From: Cunninghamia lanceolata
Taxonomy: Eukaryota > Streptophyta > Pinopsida > Cupressales > Cupressaceae
Reading direction: 5' to 3'
DNA: 64,000 nucleotides
Assembly: GCA_027924645.1 (NCBI GenBank)
Contig: BSBN01000047.1
Coordinates: forward strand, 372,001 to 436,000
Below the pieces are notes generated by a model. The model was not told where the DNA came from. It did not search any database and was given only the letters and a program-made list of their open reading frames with translations. A program made the translations under genes and the position numbers. This document shows, piece by piece, positions 1-10,074 of this stretch (position 1 is its first letter; each line of letters opens with the position of its first letter).

Positions 1-230
1 CAACTAAGGGGGAGCAGCTGGTATTATTCTGATGCATGAGAGTTGCAAGTATGAGCCCTTTGCCATTGATGTCAAAGGGGGAGAGAAGACATGTGAAAAA
101 CAAGTAGTTGATGATCAAAGGGGGAGCAGCAAAGGAAGACATGTGAGGAGTGGTTGTTGATAGGGGGAGCTGTGACAGAAAAGAGAAGTTCTTGTCTTGA
201 TGGTTTTTCACATCATATGTTGCCATCAAT

Positions 231-245
231 GACAAAGGGGGAGAT
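231..245 (+). promoter_or_regulatory. Polypurine tract next to the 3' LTR
   Basis: The block GACAAAGGGGGAGAT ends exactly where the LTR begins with TGTTG. It is the expected site of plus-strand priming. At least four similar blocks occur upstream in the same spacer. Confidence 0.75.
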
Positions 246-1025
246 TGTTGCAAGTATGAGGTGAGCCATTGTTGTCATTGATGTCAACATACTCATACTG
301 CATTGACAAGAAGGATTTGATGAGCTTTGTGCTGAGGATATTGAGAAAATTAGCCTCAGTCAGGAACAGTGAAGAACAGTGATGAAAAGAAGGTAAATAT
401 ACTGTATAGGATGAGAACCGGAGGATGCGGATTAAAGGGTTAGTAGATATGAGTCTTTAGATGCTACAGTTAAGATTTCAGAGGTCCGCATGAAGATCTG
501 AAGGAGTTATGGCTGCCGGTATAGAACCGGGTCCGGCAAGTATCCGGAGGTGACAGAGGATCACAAAAAGGTCCGGTGAGGTCCGGAATTGTATTATCAT
601 AATCTGCGGATTGGAAGGAGTGTTTTAGATGTCCTTGTTATGTGTCATCCTGATTTGTGTGTGATTTGGAGGTCCGGAAGTACCTCCTGCATCATGACAG
701 TGGCGACAGACTGTGTTCTTGAAGTTCCGGATGAGGAAGACAAGAGATTCCAGTAAGCAGAGGAAGTGCGGATGTATCCGGACATTCAGACAGACTTGTA
801 AAGGTTCTTGAATCATGTTTAGGTTGTGTTGTTGGTCCGCATTGATGGTAGAGCCCGGAATTGAAGTTATTCTTCCGGATGAAGTTCTTGCTCTGTGTAG
901 CCGACCGGATGAGTTGTTCATCCTGCGAATGTTCTTGTGATGGCCGACCGGATGTGTTATTCATCTTGCGGATACTCCTATGGTTGTTTGCCGACTTAGA
1001 TGCTTGTTCCTAAGTCGATGTCTTG

Positions 1026-1033
1026 TATAAATA
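1026..1033 (+). promoter_or_regulatory. TATA box of the 3' LTR
   Basis: The sequence TATAAATA lies 780 bp into the LTR, after the CCGGA-rich part and before the hairpin cluster. That is where the U3/R boundary promoter of a plant LTR is expected. Confidence 0.5.
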
Positions 1034-1195
1034 ATGATTTGTGAATCCATTTCAGTGTGTGGCATGTTGATGAGTATGGTGTAGCGAAGAAAGGTACGAA
1101 AGGCAGAGCAGAGATTGTTGGGCTTAATTGGAACTGATCCGGACATGGTAGAGATGTCATTCTCCAGTTCAAGACTGTGATTTTTATCACTCTGT

Positions 1196-1259
1196 AGACA
1201 GTGTGTCTCCTTGTAGGCAGTGGGCCTCTTTGTGAGCAGTGTGCTCGGGCAGTGAGCCC
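1196..1259 (+). other. Array of four small hairpins in the LTR leader
   Basis: Four 13-nt units fold as 4-bp stems closing a 5-nt AGTGN loop: AGAC/GTCT (1196-1208), AGGC/GCCT (1215-1227), GAGC/GCTC (1234-1246) and GGGC/GCCC (1247-1259). The loops are constant in their first four bases while stem bases differ between units and stay complementary. The first three start 19 nt apart. The array lies about 165 bp downstream of the TATA box, so it should be transcribed. Its function is unknown; an RNA-binding or packaging role is only a possibility. Confidence 0.6.
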
Positions 1260-1537
1260 TTATTGGCATGTGCCATTCATTTTTCTTTATTCTTCTAACA
1301 GAGAATAATTCTTGGGTTAGTCACCCCGTGGTTTTTCCCTTAACCGGGTTTTCCACGTCAAAATCTTGGTGTTCAATGTGTTGATGCTTATCTACTCTTC
1401 TGTTTATGTATTGTGCTTCCATGAATGATTATTTGATATGCTGCTAACTAACAACAGAGAATAAAGTGTTTAAAACAGAACAAGTTCTATACAACTGATT
1501 CACCCCCCCCTCTCAGTTGTATGCCCTAGATCCAACA

Positions 1538-3460
1538 GGGAGATGAGTCATGCTTTGGGAAAGACTCATCTCCCTTCCCAATGTTTGGAAATCCCTTCCC
1601 TACGAGGACTTGAGAGGTCTCCAAGACTCCCAAGTGTGTGGGATCTTCCTCCAAGACTCTCACACACGTGTGAGAGCATCTTAGAGGGAGATGGCTCTTT
1701 GAGAGAATAAGAGGATGCCATATGGCATCCCTTATCCTCTTGGAGGTTTGAATGGGAATGCCACCTCACCACTTGTTCTCTCACACATGTGTGAGAGCAC
1801 AAGTAGATAAGGTGAGGATTGAGATGGAATTGGAGGATGACACTTGTCACCCTCACACTTCCTCTCCCTTGCAAGTGGCATAGGAGGAGGAAGGAGAAGG
1901 TGACAAGTGTCACCTTCTGATTCCTCAAGGCCAAAATTGATAGCCTATATTACCTCCTCTTGTTGAGGAGGGTGGGGTTCTTGTATTTTGGAGTTTCTTT
2001 CTATTTTGAGCAGTTTTTGGAGAAGTTAGAGGAGTTCTTGGAGATTGGAAGGTTTGGAGAAGCTTAGAGTTCATCACCAAACATGCTTCGATTATAGGGC
2101 TTGTGAAGGTAAGCCTCCTGACTATGTTCTTTACCCTTACTTATTTATTGTGATGTGTTTGTAGTTTTGTTGGTTGTTGTTTCAATATTTTTGTGTGGGA
2201 TGGGAGTATGGTGAGAGCACCTCCATTTGGAAGTAAGGCTCAACTTGTTTGTGGTAGGGGAAAGGAACCTCCTTGAGGTCACTCCCATATTGTGTTATTT
2301 ATGCCTTGAGTGGTTTTACTTGTTGTGGAGTTTATTTGAATGGCAAGAGTGCCATGGAGGTTATTTTGTGATATTTGGAGAGTTGTGGCTTTGGAGATTT
2401 TTGGCTTGAGGCCATGAGACTTGGTATTTTGGTATTTTGGTGTGGCCTTTGAAGTAGAGGGGTCCATTCCCTACCCCCATCAAACTCATTTTCATGAGTT
2501 GTGTTATGTGTTATCCTTGGGGTTGATTTTGTGTTGTTGTTGTTTGATATTTGTTGTTGAGTGTGTGCAACCGTGTGAATCCCTACCTCCCTAGCTCAGG
2601 GGTGACCCACTTGCGGGTCTAGGGTAGGGAGGAGGGCATTTCGAAGTGGCTAGGTTTTTCCTCCTTGCTATGTTTTATTTGTAGGTGCATTTTTGGGAAA
2701 TGGAGCTTGTTGAGAAGTCCATTTTTGTGTTACTATAATCTTTTGTGATGGCTGTTTGAGCCATGGCCTTTGGGGCCCTATTGTATTTTTTTTTATCAAG
2801 TTATTTCACCCTTTGAGTTGGTTGTAAAAGGTAATCAAATGTAAACATTCTTTTTATGTCATTTGAAAACTATTTAATTCTTATATGGAGGAGTTGTGTG
2901 TTTTAGAGAAATACAAGAGTTGATTTAATTGATGTCATTTGTCCTTTGTAAAAAGAAAATATATATACATTGCTGTCATGGTTCTTTTCAAAACAAATAT
3001 ATATATATATGCATCAGTTGCTGTTTATATTTTATTGCATACAAAAGAAAGAGAGGAATGCTAAATTAGTTGCGGTTTGTTGCATGGAAAGTTCATTTTA
3101 TTAGTGGTTGTATAATAAGTTAGGCTGCTGGAAAATTTGGGAGAAAATGCATATTTTACCTTGTAAGATCCCTTCAAAAAAAAAAGAGAGAAAGATAGAT
3201 ATCTAATTGAAATACTTTCTGTTATGTTGTTGGAAATTTCATGATTCATGGGTGCTATTTAGGAATATAGTTGCAGAAAATCTTAGTTGAAATGGTGATA
3301 TTTATCTTATATGCTCAAAAAGAAAAGGGGGGAAAATATCTCTGTTTATTTATGTTTTTTTTTAAAAAGGCTACTAAATTATTTTGGTTTATAAACCTGA
3401 AAAGAAGTATTCTGTTTTCTTTTTAAACCAATGTATTTAAGAAAGTTAGTGTTGAATATA
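1538..3460. other. No recognisable gene
   Basis: No frame in this stretch shows a known protein domain. It contains two near-identical 20-bp palindromes (1657-1676 and 1778-1797; arms CTCTCACAC/GTGTGAGAG), a larger hairpin with AAGAGGAT arms at 1708-1741, and a TG/TTG-rich stretch (2100-2800). It may be an old unrecognised LTR or intergenic DNA. Confidence 0.5.
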
Positions 3461-3467
3461 TTTTCAT

Positions 3468-3469
3468 AA

Positions 3470-3514
<45 letters not shown>

Positions 3515-3575
3515 GTCACTGTGTATACACAAGAATCAGAAGAGAAACAATACCTCATATAAATTCTGTATATAG

Positions 3576-3627
<52 letters not shown>

Positions 3628-3790
3628 TATTAAAAAAAATGTATTTACTGTATTTTAATGAAAGGATTGTATGTATATATATCTGTCTATATATATACAT
3701 ATATATATTTACATATATATATATATATACATATATACATATACATATATATACATACATATCTATATATACATACACACACATATATAT
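3468..3790. repeat. Microsatellite cluster (TA)n and (TG)n
   Basis: Simple repeats are seen directly: (TA)n then (TG)n at 3468-3511, (AT)n at about 3579-3627, and interrupted TATA/TACA runs to 3790. The open frames reading through them are low complexity and not genes. Confidence 0.9.
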
Positions 3791-6462
3791 ACAGCATTTA
3801 TGACAATGCAAGTTTAATGTTATAAAAAAAAAAGAACCAGAGATGAAATAAACATCGGCGGATATTTTTAAGTTCGCAGAAGTTTTGTTTTGTTTTTTTT
3901 TTAAATTTAGACCTAAGGGACTGTGGCCGTAGCAACCACAGCCCCCCCCCCTCTGTAATTTATAGCAAAGGTAGGTGTGGGGAGGATGCGGTGCCTCCAC
4001 CCACACCCCCAAACCCCAAAACCTTACGTAGCTCCCCTCCGCTCCACGACGAACTCCACAACGCGGCCGTATCTCCCTCTTCAGCCCTCCTCATCGCTTA
4101 CTCTGGAGACCCTTTTGGTGGTGGCACTCTACTAATTATCTCGGTCCTGCAGAATATAACTTGTATCATATATATATATATATCAATCAATCAATCCCTC
4201 TGTATACAAAGAAAAATATATATATTTTTAATGATTTTACTGTGCATACCTTCGTGAGATGGAGCAGCAAGCTCCACTCATGGCCTCTATTTGCCTTTCA
4301 AACCCTAACCTGCAAACAAGAAGAAAATAAAACAAAAGAAAAAGAGGATTAGGGCAACAAAACAAATGGGAGAATGATAAGTTAGGGTTTTTCCTCAAGA
4401 GAAAACAATAGATTATAACTTAGGGCTTTTTCTTTTAGATAACCTATTTTTAAAATGGGATTAGGGTTGTTTTTATTTTTGGAAGCAATATTTTATTTGA
4501 GAGGATTTTATTTGTCAGGGATTGTTTAATTTCTTTATTTTAAAACCTCTATTTTGCCTTGTTTTTAGTTTATCTCTTGTACTCATTTAAATAGATTTAT
4601 AATCTTAAATGGGGATTGGCATTTTTATTTTTATTGCCTTGTGATTTAAATTTTATAAGGGAGAGATTGAATTTTTTTGTTTTAATTGGGAAGAGTATTC
4701 CCTTTGTATTAAATTCAATTTGATTAGGGCATTATTTTATAGTTTGCATTATTATGTTATTTGTCTTATCTAATTGAATATTATTTACGGGAAAGAGGAA
4801 TTAAATCTTCCCCCTTCTCTATTTTTGCGAGTTAGATAATAAATATAATGCCATAATTATATTTGTTAACAGACTCGATTTTGATATTTATTTTGGTGTC
4901 ATGTATTTGTTTTTATTATTTTCATTTCGAATTTTTAACCTTTTTATGCTAGGTCGATTTATTCGACCTTGGAGGATATTTATTTTGTTATTTTAAAATT
5001 GTTTTAAATTTGTTCTTAAGCTTAAATTTTTATTCTTAATTTTATTTAATTTCTTATTGGAGTTTATTTTAAAAATTTTAAGTCGATTATTGAAAACGTG
5101 TTATGCTGTCGAAATTTTCCTAAATTTCTAGGGTTTAATTTTTATGATATTTTATTTACTTTGATTTCACCATTCCACTTTAATCATGCGACCATCTTAC
5201 CATTATTTTTCTTAATCTTTTCTCATTTTCATTTGGTCCTAAATTAGAGTTAGGTTTCAATGCTAGCGGAATCATCTTTACACCTAGGAAACTTAGGGTT
5301 CAGATTAAAATTCGTCTAACCCTAAAAGCGACACACTTTGTGTCGCATACCCCCTAGACGACTATCATCACGTAGGGGACTGCGTGGGACAACGCACCTC
5401 CTCGAATTATGTTGACATGTTTACACCTTATGTGTATTGCCATCGAGCACGCAGATGCGTGCGAGGGGGTTCCTAGGGATAGGTAGAAAAGTTTTTCGTA
5501 ATTCATGTCATGACCACATGACAAATGTGGACATGACACATGTGTTGTGTGTCGTGACCGCATAGGAAATGCGGGCATGACAAACGCTTTCTCTGCAAGT
5601 ATATTGTAATCTTCTTGATTCTTGAATAATATATTGGGCGACTTTAGAGTGTGGGGTTTTTTACCTGAAAGAGTTTTTCCCACGTATATCTTGTGTTGTG
5701 AGTTTTGTATTTGCATTTGATGTTGTTATTACCTTTTTGTTAATGTGCATCTTAATCTATAACTATAAAAGTTAAAATTTGCATAAATCTTTCCTTAGTA
5801 GATCAGTGTAGGAAGCATTTCTACACAGCTTGCTTCCTTTCAGTCCTTGGTGGATAGAGGGAAAATCAAATGATAAGATAGATTGATTGAAACACAAAGT
5901 AGATATCACCTTGGAGGTGAAACATTCACATAGATGAAGTGCCTTCAAATCATGAGGAGATGAGTTGATGAAGCCAAATCTGCAACAAACACAGCACAAT
6001 CCTGCTCTGCAACAGAATGAATGCCTTGAATGCTCTTTGCTTGATAATCATAAGTTCACCTTAATCAACTAGGAGTAAAATAAAGTCCTAAACATATTTA
6101 TATATGCATTCCCGCTAACATTCGTAATTCAAATTGAAAAGGCTGACAAAGGGAAACCTTTTAATGGTCATTAATCGACACTTTAAAATTTAGGTCCCGA
6201 CAAAATAGGTTTGGATTACAGCGCAGGCACCCAAGTCTAGAGGCCTATTTTGGTCTTGATTAAGCATTGACATAGGCCCCAAAGCTCCATTTGTCATGGG
6301 TTTCAGGGGATTTTTCTCTGGGACAAGTTTTACACATGCATGATTAATAGGCCCTAGGAGCTAAACTTAGGAGCTAAAAGTCTATTGTTATATGGAGCCT
6401 AATCAGACTCGGAGGTTAAATTTTCCCCACTGTTATCAGTGTGATTTCCCCCAAATTATTTA
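3791..6462. other. No recognisable gene; AT-rich
   Basis: This stretch is mostly T-rich and holds no frame with a recognisable domain. Small hairpins occur, for example GCGACACA/TGTGTCGC near 5330. It could be a decayed LTR or intergenic DNA. Confidence 0.5.
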
Positions 6463-6603
6463 ATGGGGGAGTGCAGGGGGGGTAGAGCCCCTCCTGCGAG
6501 GCCCGAGGGGCTTATCCCCCTGACGGGGGCCTGGGGGTGGAGCCCACAGTGGGGGTCTGGGGGCAACGCCCCCAGTCAGGGGCTCAGGGGCAGCGCCCCC
6601 AAA
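6463..6603. repeat. GC-rich hairpin minisatellite
   Basis: In an otherwise AT-rich region, these 140 bases are built of short G-run/C-run hairpins. Examples are GGGGGC-AAC-GCCCCC (about 6560-6574) and GGGGC-AGC-GCCCC (about 6587-6600), with earlier, less regular units. The open frame through it (6463-6699) is most likely incidental. It may belong to the U3 of the copia A 5' LTR that follows. Confidence 0.6.
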
Positions 6604-6857
6604 TCAAAAATTACCTATTATTTTATAAAGGTGTCAAGAGTTATTTTTCTATTAGCCGACATAAAAAAACCCTATTTTTGTAACCGACATAAGGCTTGAT
6701 AAAAGAGGCTAAGGGTTAGGGTTTCCATTAATATTGTATTGTAGCATTTGCAGCAGTATTGAGTTGCAAGGATTACTGGTTGTAATCAGTTTGATTTATT
6801 GGATAATAATATTGGACTCTCTGTTTGGTGGATGTAGCTTGAGTTTGGGTGAACCAC
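6604..6857 (+). repeat. Left fragment of the copia A 5' LTR (split by the DNA transposon)
   Basis: This AT-rich stretch ends ...GTGAACCAC at the terminal repeat of the large DNA transposon. The sequence beyond the transposon (21625 on) starts ACATTAAAAC and runs into the primer-binding site of copia A. The two sides together would form one continuous LTR. The outer start of the LTR could not be fixed because no second LTR copy is present. Confidence 0.45.
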
Positions 6858-6890
6858 GGGATAAGTGCAAAAAGATGGGGGGCCAAAAAG
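6858..6890 (+). repeat. Left terminal inverted repeat, left copy
   Basis: It starts GGGATAAGTGCAAAAAGATG, continues with a G-run and ends CCAAAAAG. It matches the reverse complement of 21592-21624 at nearly every base, and the + strand at 44824. After it, GTGGCCACTTTTT is a diverged version of the sequence that continues inward at the other end. Confidence 0.9.
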
Positions 6891-7737
6891 GGGTCTTAAG
6901 TGGCCACTTTTTTTCTAAAATCAGGAAATGTTGGCCTTGGATGAGAAATTGAGCATAGTTACACTCAAAATTTGGAGATGCAACCAAAACAATGTTCATA
7001 GTACTCCGAGTCTACTTTCTAAACTACTAAATTTTTTTGAAAATGGTATAGATTAAGGGGTTCAAAAGAGGGAGCCAACGAAATTGGTGTTGTTTATGTC
7101 AAAAAAACATAATATAGCATGTTTTGTGGCTCCCTCAAAAGGTCAACTTTTTTTTGGTATTTATAAAATCGCTTCAGTGAGAAATTAGCTAACAGTATGT
7201 AGTTTATGTCCAATTTTTCTGATAATTTTTTGATGAATATTTGATTTTTTACTAATTTTCAAAGTGGACACATCCTAAAAAATAAAATTTTGGCCGTGCT
7301 ACCCCTATAAATTTTGAAAACTAATTAAAAATTATTTTTTTATTTTTTTAATATGTGTAGAATGGAGTCTAGTTTCTAAATATGTAAGTTTTTTGAAATT
7401 TCAATGAATAGTTAATTTATAATGAAAAAAAGACCAAACAGTGGGTTTTGCCCAAAAACGAACACACAAACAAAAAAATTAAAGATGAAAGGTTTAACAT
7501 TGTCAAAATGTGAAAAAAATCATGTCAAATAGCTAGGAGAAAGCCTAACATTACCCAGGTGTTTGATTTGTTCAACCTTGAAACACGTGGAAATTTAAGG
7601 GTTAGCACTAACGAAATTATGTGAAATCCTGTAGAATATGGAAAAACACGTCTCTGGAGATTGAGAAGGCACTCCAAGCCTTTGGGTTGGAAATCCAAAA
7701 CAAATCCCAAGCCCAAGGCGGGATTCCCAAAGCAAAA

Positions 7738-7866
7738 CATAACGTGGGCACGTTATAACGCTCTCGCGTTATGTTCAACTTTGCATTTTTCCTTTTTCGC
7801 AGAAGTTTGTGCACTATTTGTCATGTTTGCAATAATGCGAGCACGTTATAATGTGCTCGCATTATG
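7738..7866. promoter_or_regulatory. Subterminal palindromes of the transposon (left arm)
   Basis: Two palindromes are seen. One at 7738-7773 has CATAACG/CGTTATG ends. The other at 7832-7865 has perfect 13-bp arms ATAATGCGAGCAC/GTGCTCGCATTAT around GTTATAAT. Related palindromes lie near the opposite end of this copy (21526-21561) and near the visible end of the right copy (44948-44980). Repetition at both ends suggests transposase-binding sites, by analogy with other cut-and-paste elements. Confidence 0.55.
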
Positions 7867-7902
7867 TCCCCCTTGAATTTTTTTATGTTCAAGGTTATTA
7901 AT

Positions 7903-7975
7903 CATGTATGTATGTATGTATGTATGCCTATATGTATGTATGTATCTATGTATGCCTATATGTATGTATGTATAA
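7903..7975. repeat. (ATGT)n microsatellite
   Basis: Tandem ATGT units, with GCCTAT and CTATGT interruptions, separate the left arm from the telomere-like array. Confidence 0.9.
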
Positions 7976-8049
7976 TGTCGAGGGTAGAGGAGGGTAGAGA
8001 TGGGGGTGAGCCAGATAGGGGAGGAGAGGGGTGGATAAGGATTGAGTGA

Positions 8050-8455
8050 TTAAGGTTTAAGGTCGAGGGTTGAGGGTTTAGGGATAGGATTTAGAGTTTA
8101 GGGATAAGGGATTAGAGTTTAGGACCTTGAGGGATTAGGGTTTAGGGTTGAGGCTTTAGGGATAGCGTTTAGGGTTGAGGGTCGAGGGATTAGGGTTAAG
8201 GTAGAGTATTGACGGTAGAGGGATTAGGGATAGGGTTTAGGGTTGAAAGTTTAGGGTTGAGGGATTAGGGTTTAAGGTAGAGTTTTGAGGGTTGAGGGTT
8301 TAGGGATAGGGTTTAGGAGTTAAGGTTAAAGTGTTGAGGGTTGAGGATTTAGGGATAGGGTTTAGGGTTTAGGGATAAGGGATTAGGGTTTATGGTTTAG
8401 GGACTAGGGATTAGGGTTTAGGGTTAAGGGATTAGGGTTTAGAGTTTAGGGATGT
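8050..8455 (+). repeat. Degenerate telomere-like array, block 1
   Basis: The block consists of TTTAGGG-like units and variants (TTGAGGG, ATTAGGG, TTTAGGGATAGGG). It is the start of the array that resumes at 10075 after the B3-gene fragment. The units are too degenerate for a working telomere. Confidence 0.85.
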
Positions 8456-8477
8456 ACAATTAAGGGGTACCATAAAT

Positions 8478-9790
8478 AAACTAGAATTTAGGAAGGGTTG
8501 GGAAAATTTTGTGAATCATCATGGGCTGGAGATTAGAGATTTTGTTGTGTTCAAGTACATATCCAAGTCATAATTTAAGGTTAAGATATTTCAAAGAACA
8601 AGGTGTGTGGAAAACAATAATGCTCTTTGGCTTAAGAATACCAACATTGATACAGATAAAAGATGCCCTTCTTCTAACAGAGTATGCAGTTCAAGTCAAC
8701 CGATGGGCAGCAAGTTGTCGAATGAGTTGGTTTAATGGGTGTGCCTCTTTCTTCAAGGCCCAGGTGGGTAGGAGTGGGATGTACAATTAAGGGGTACCAT
8801 AAATAAACTAGAATTTAGGCAAGGTTGGGAAAATTTTGTGAATCATCATGGGCTGGAGATTGGAGATTTCACTGTGTTCAAGTACATATCCAAGTCATAT
8901 TTTAAGATTAAGATATTTCAAAGAATAGGGTGTGAAAAATATCAATGCTCTTTAGCTTATGAATACCAACATTGATACAGATAAAAATGCCCTTCTTCTA
9001 ACAGATGATACAATTCAAGTCAACCAATGGGCAGCAAGTTACTAATCTTGAATTGGTTTTTGATGAAGAAAACAATGATGTTGTTAAAGCAATGGAAGAA
9101 AATCAAAATTGTAAGTCTAATTTAATTTATTTCAACTTTCAAAGTAGGCATTTGAATTGTAGCTTTACCTAGAAGATTGGTATAACAAAAACTTAATTAT
9201 GTTACAAGCCTTTCTTTGAATAACCCTGGACATTATGGACCCTATCATCTAGAAAAGCACATGATAGTGAACTCTACCCCACCTTTCAAATCAGATATTT
9301 ACCTTTTTATTCAATGAAAATGAAGTCACAGAATGTAAATTGACCATGCATACTAGTAAGATCAAATTCTCTGCCTTCTATTCTTATTACTCTTACTTTA
9401 TTAAGAGAAGAGTGTCAAAAAGAATGGGTTTAATTGTAAGCTAAGATAAGGCAAAGCAGTTTTGTTATTACATTTTTCTGAGGGATCTCTAATAGTCTAA
9501 TATAATGCAGTCTTCTATAATATGAACATCTGCATTTGTGTGAATGCTAAGCTTTAATATAGTAGAGTATTAAATCAATGTAATCAGCTATTTATTGGGT
9601 TAAAATAACTTAGTTTTTGTAATGGTTTGGGAATGCAGGAGTTGCCAAAAATAGGTGAATGTCCTCTACAATTACCAAGACAAAAAAGTTTAGTAGTTCT
9701 TGTGGATAGAGCCAGTAAACAATGGGAGATTATTTAACTGTTTCATAACAATATACCTCCCCTAAGTGCGGGGTGGACAGCAAGCAACAT
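8478..9790 (+). pseudogene. Captured plant B3-domain gene fragment, with its first part tandemly duplicated
   Basis: Two copies of a 327-bp unit start at 8478 and 8805. Each translates to the middle of a plant B3 DNA-binding domain: GWENFVNHHGLEI, then DFxVFKYISKS and a KIFQR strand. The second unit reads EIGDFTVFKY with no stop inside the domain; the first has a stop after SKS. After an apparent intron (about 9105-9637, ending TGCAG), another segment reads VLVDRASKQWEII and then SAGWTA, which fits the start of a second B3 domain. Two B3 domains suggest a REM/VRN1-like DNA-binding protein. It is truncated, has stops and lies inside the transposon's telomere-like array, so it is probably cargo and not functional. 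Confidence 0.65.
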
Positions 9791-10074
9791 AGATGTACCC
9801 CAATGAAAAGCTTTTCTCATAATGATCATCCTTCTGATTTCAACTGTTAATTACTCACTGTGGATGTACCATACACAAAGCTTTTCTCATAGTGTGTACA
9901 CCTATTGGCATAATGAACCCCAGATGGGCCAAAAAATATGCCATATAACATTACTAACATTAAAAAGTTCATAGCCATTTTTCTGACATATTCTTGAAAC
10001 TTAGATATCTTTAAGAGAAGAGTGTCAAAAATGATGGGTTTAACAACCTAACATAAGGCAAAGCAGTTTTGTTG

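Larger units (their letters stand above)
1..1537 (+). mobile_element. 3' end of a SIRE-like Ty1/copia retrotransposon
   Basis: Only the non-coding 3' spacer (1-245) and the 3' LTR are inside the window; coding parts would lie to the left. The spacer repeats a polypurine-tract-like block, AAGGGGGAG or close variants, near positions 7, 74, 116, 160 and 234. The last block sits directly against the LTR start at 246, where the primer for plus-strand DNA should be made. Reiterated polypurine tracts and long LTRs are known from the SIRE/Maximus lineage of copia elements. The lineage call is inference because no pol sequence is visible. Confidence 0.7.
246..1537 (+). repeat. 3' LTR of the SIRE-like element (about 1292 bp)
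   Basis: The LTR begins TGTTGCAAG and ends ATCCAACA, giving the TG...CA ends with TGTTG/CAACA inverted termini. A C-rich stretch (1501-1510) lies close to the end, as in other SIRE-like LTRs. The presumed U3 contains about ten CCGGA motifs between 415 and 960. A TATA box is at 1026, a hairpin cluster at 1196-1259 and an AATAAA at about 1460. The partner LTR is outside the window, so the target duplication cannot be checked. Confidence 0.75.

Noticed and set aside
3578..4012. A 144-codon frame (minus strand) as a protein
   Set aside because: Most of it is translated TA/TG microsatellite (runs of YIYIYI), with no domain.
6463..6699. A small Gly/Pro-rich protein
   Set aside because: The frame is a by-product of the GC-rich hairpin repeat.
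6858..6890. PIF/Harbinger or CACTA assignment of the large transposon
   Set aside because: Harbinger ends can begin with GGG but duplicate a 3-bp TWA target, and CACTA elements begin CACTA/CACTG. Neither the ends nor gene A fit.
8521..8790. An 89-codon open frame as a gene
   Set aside because: It is out of phase with the B3-domain reading of the same bases, which has clear domain residues.
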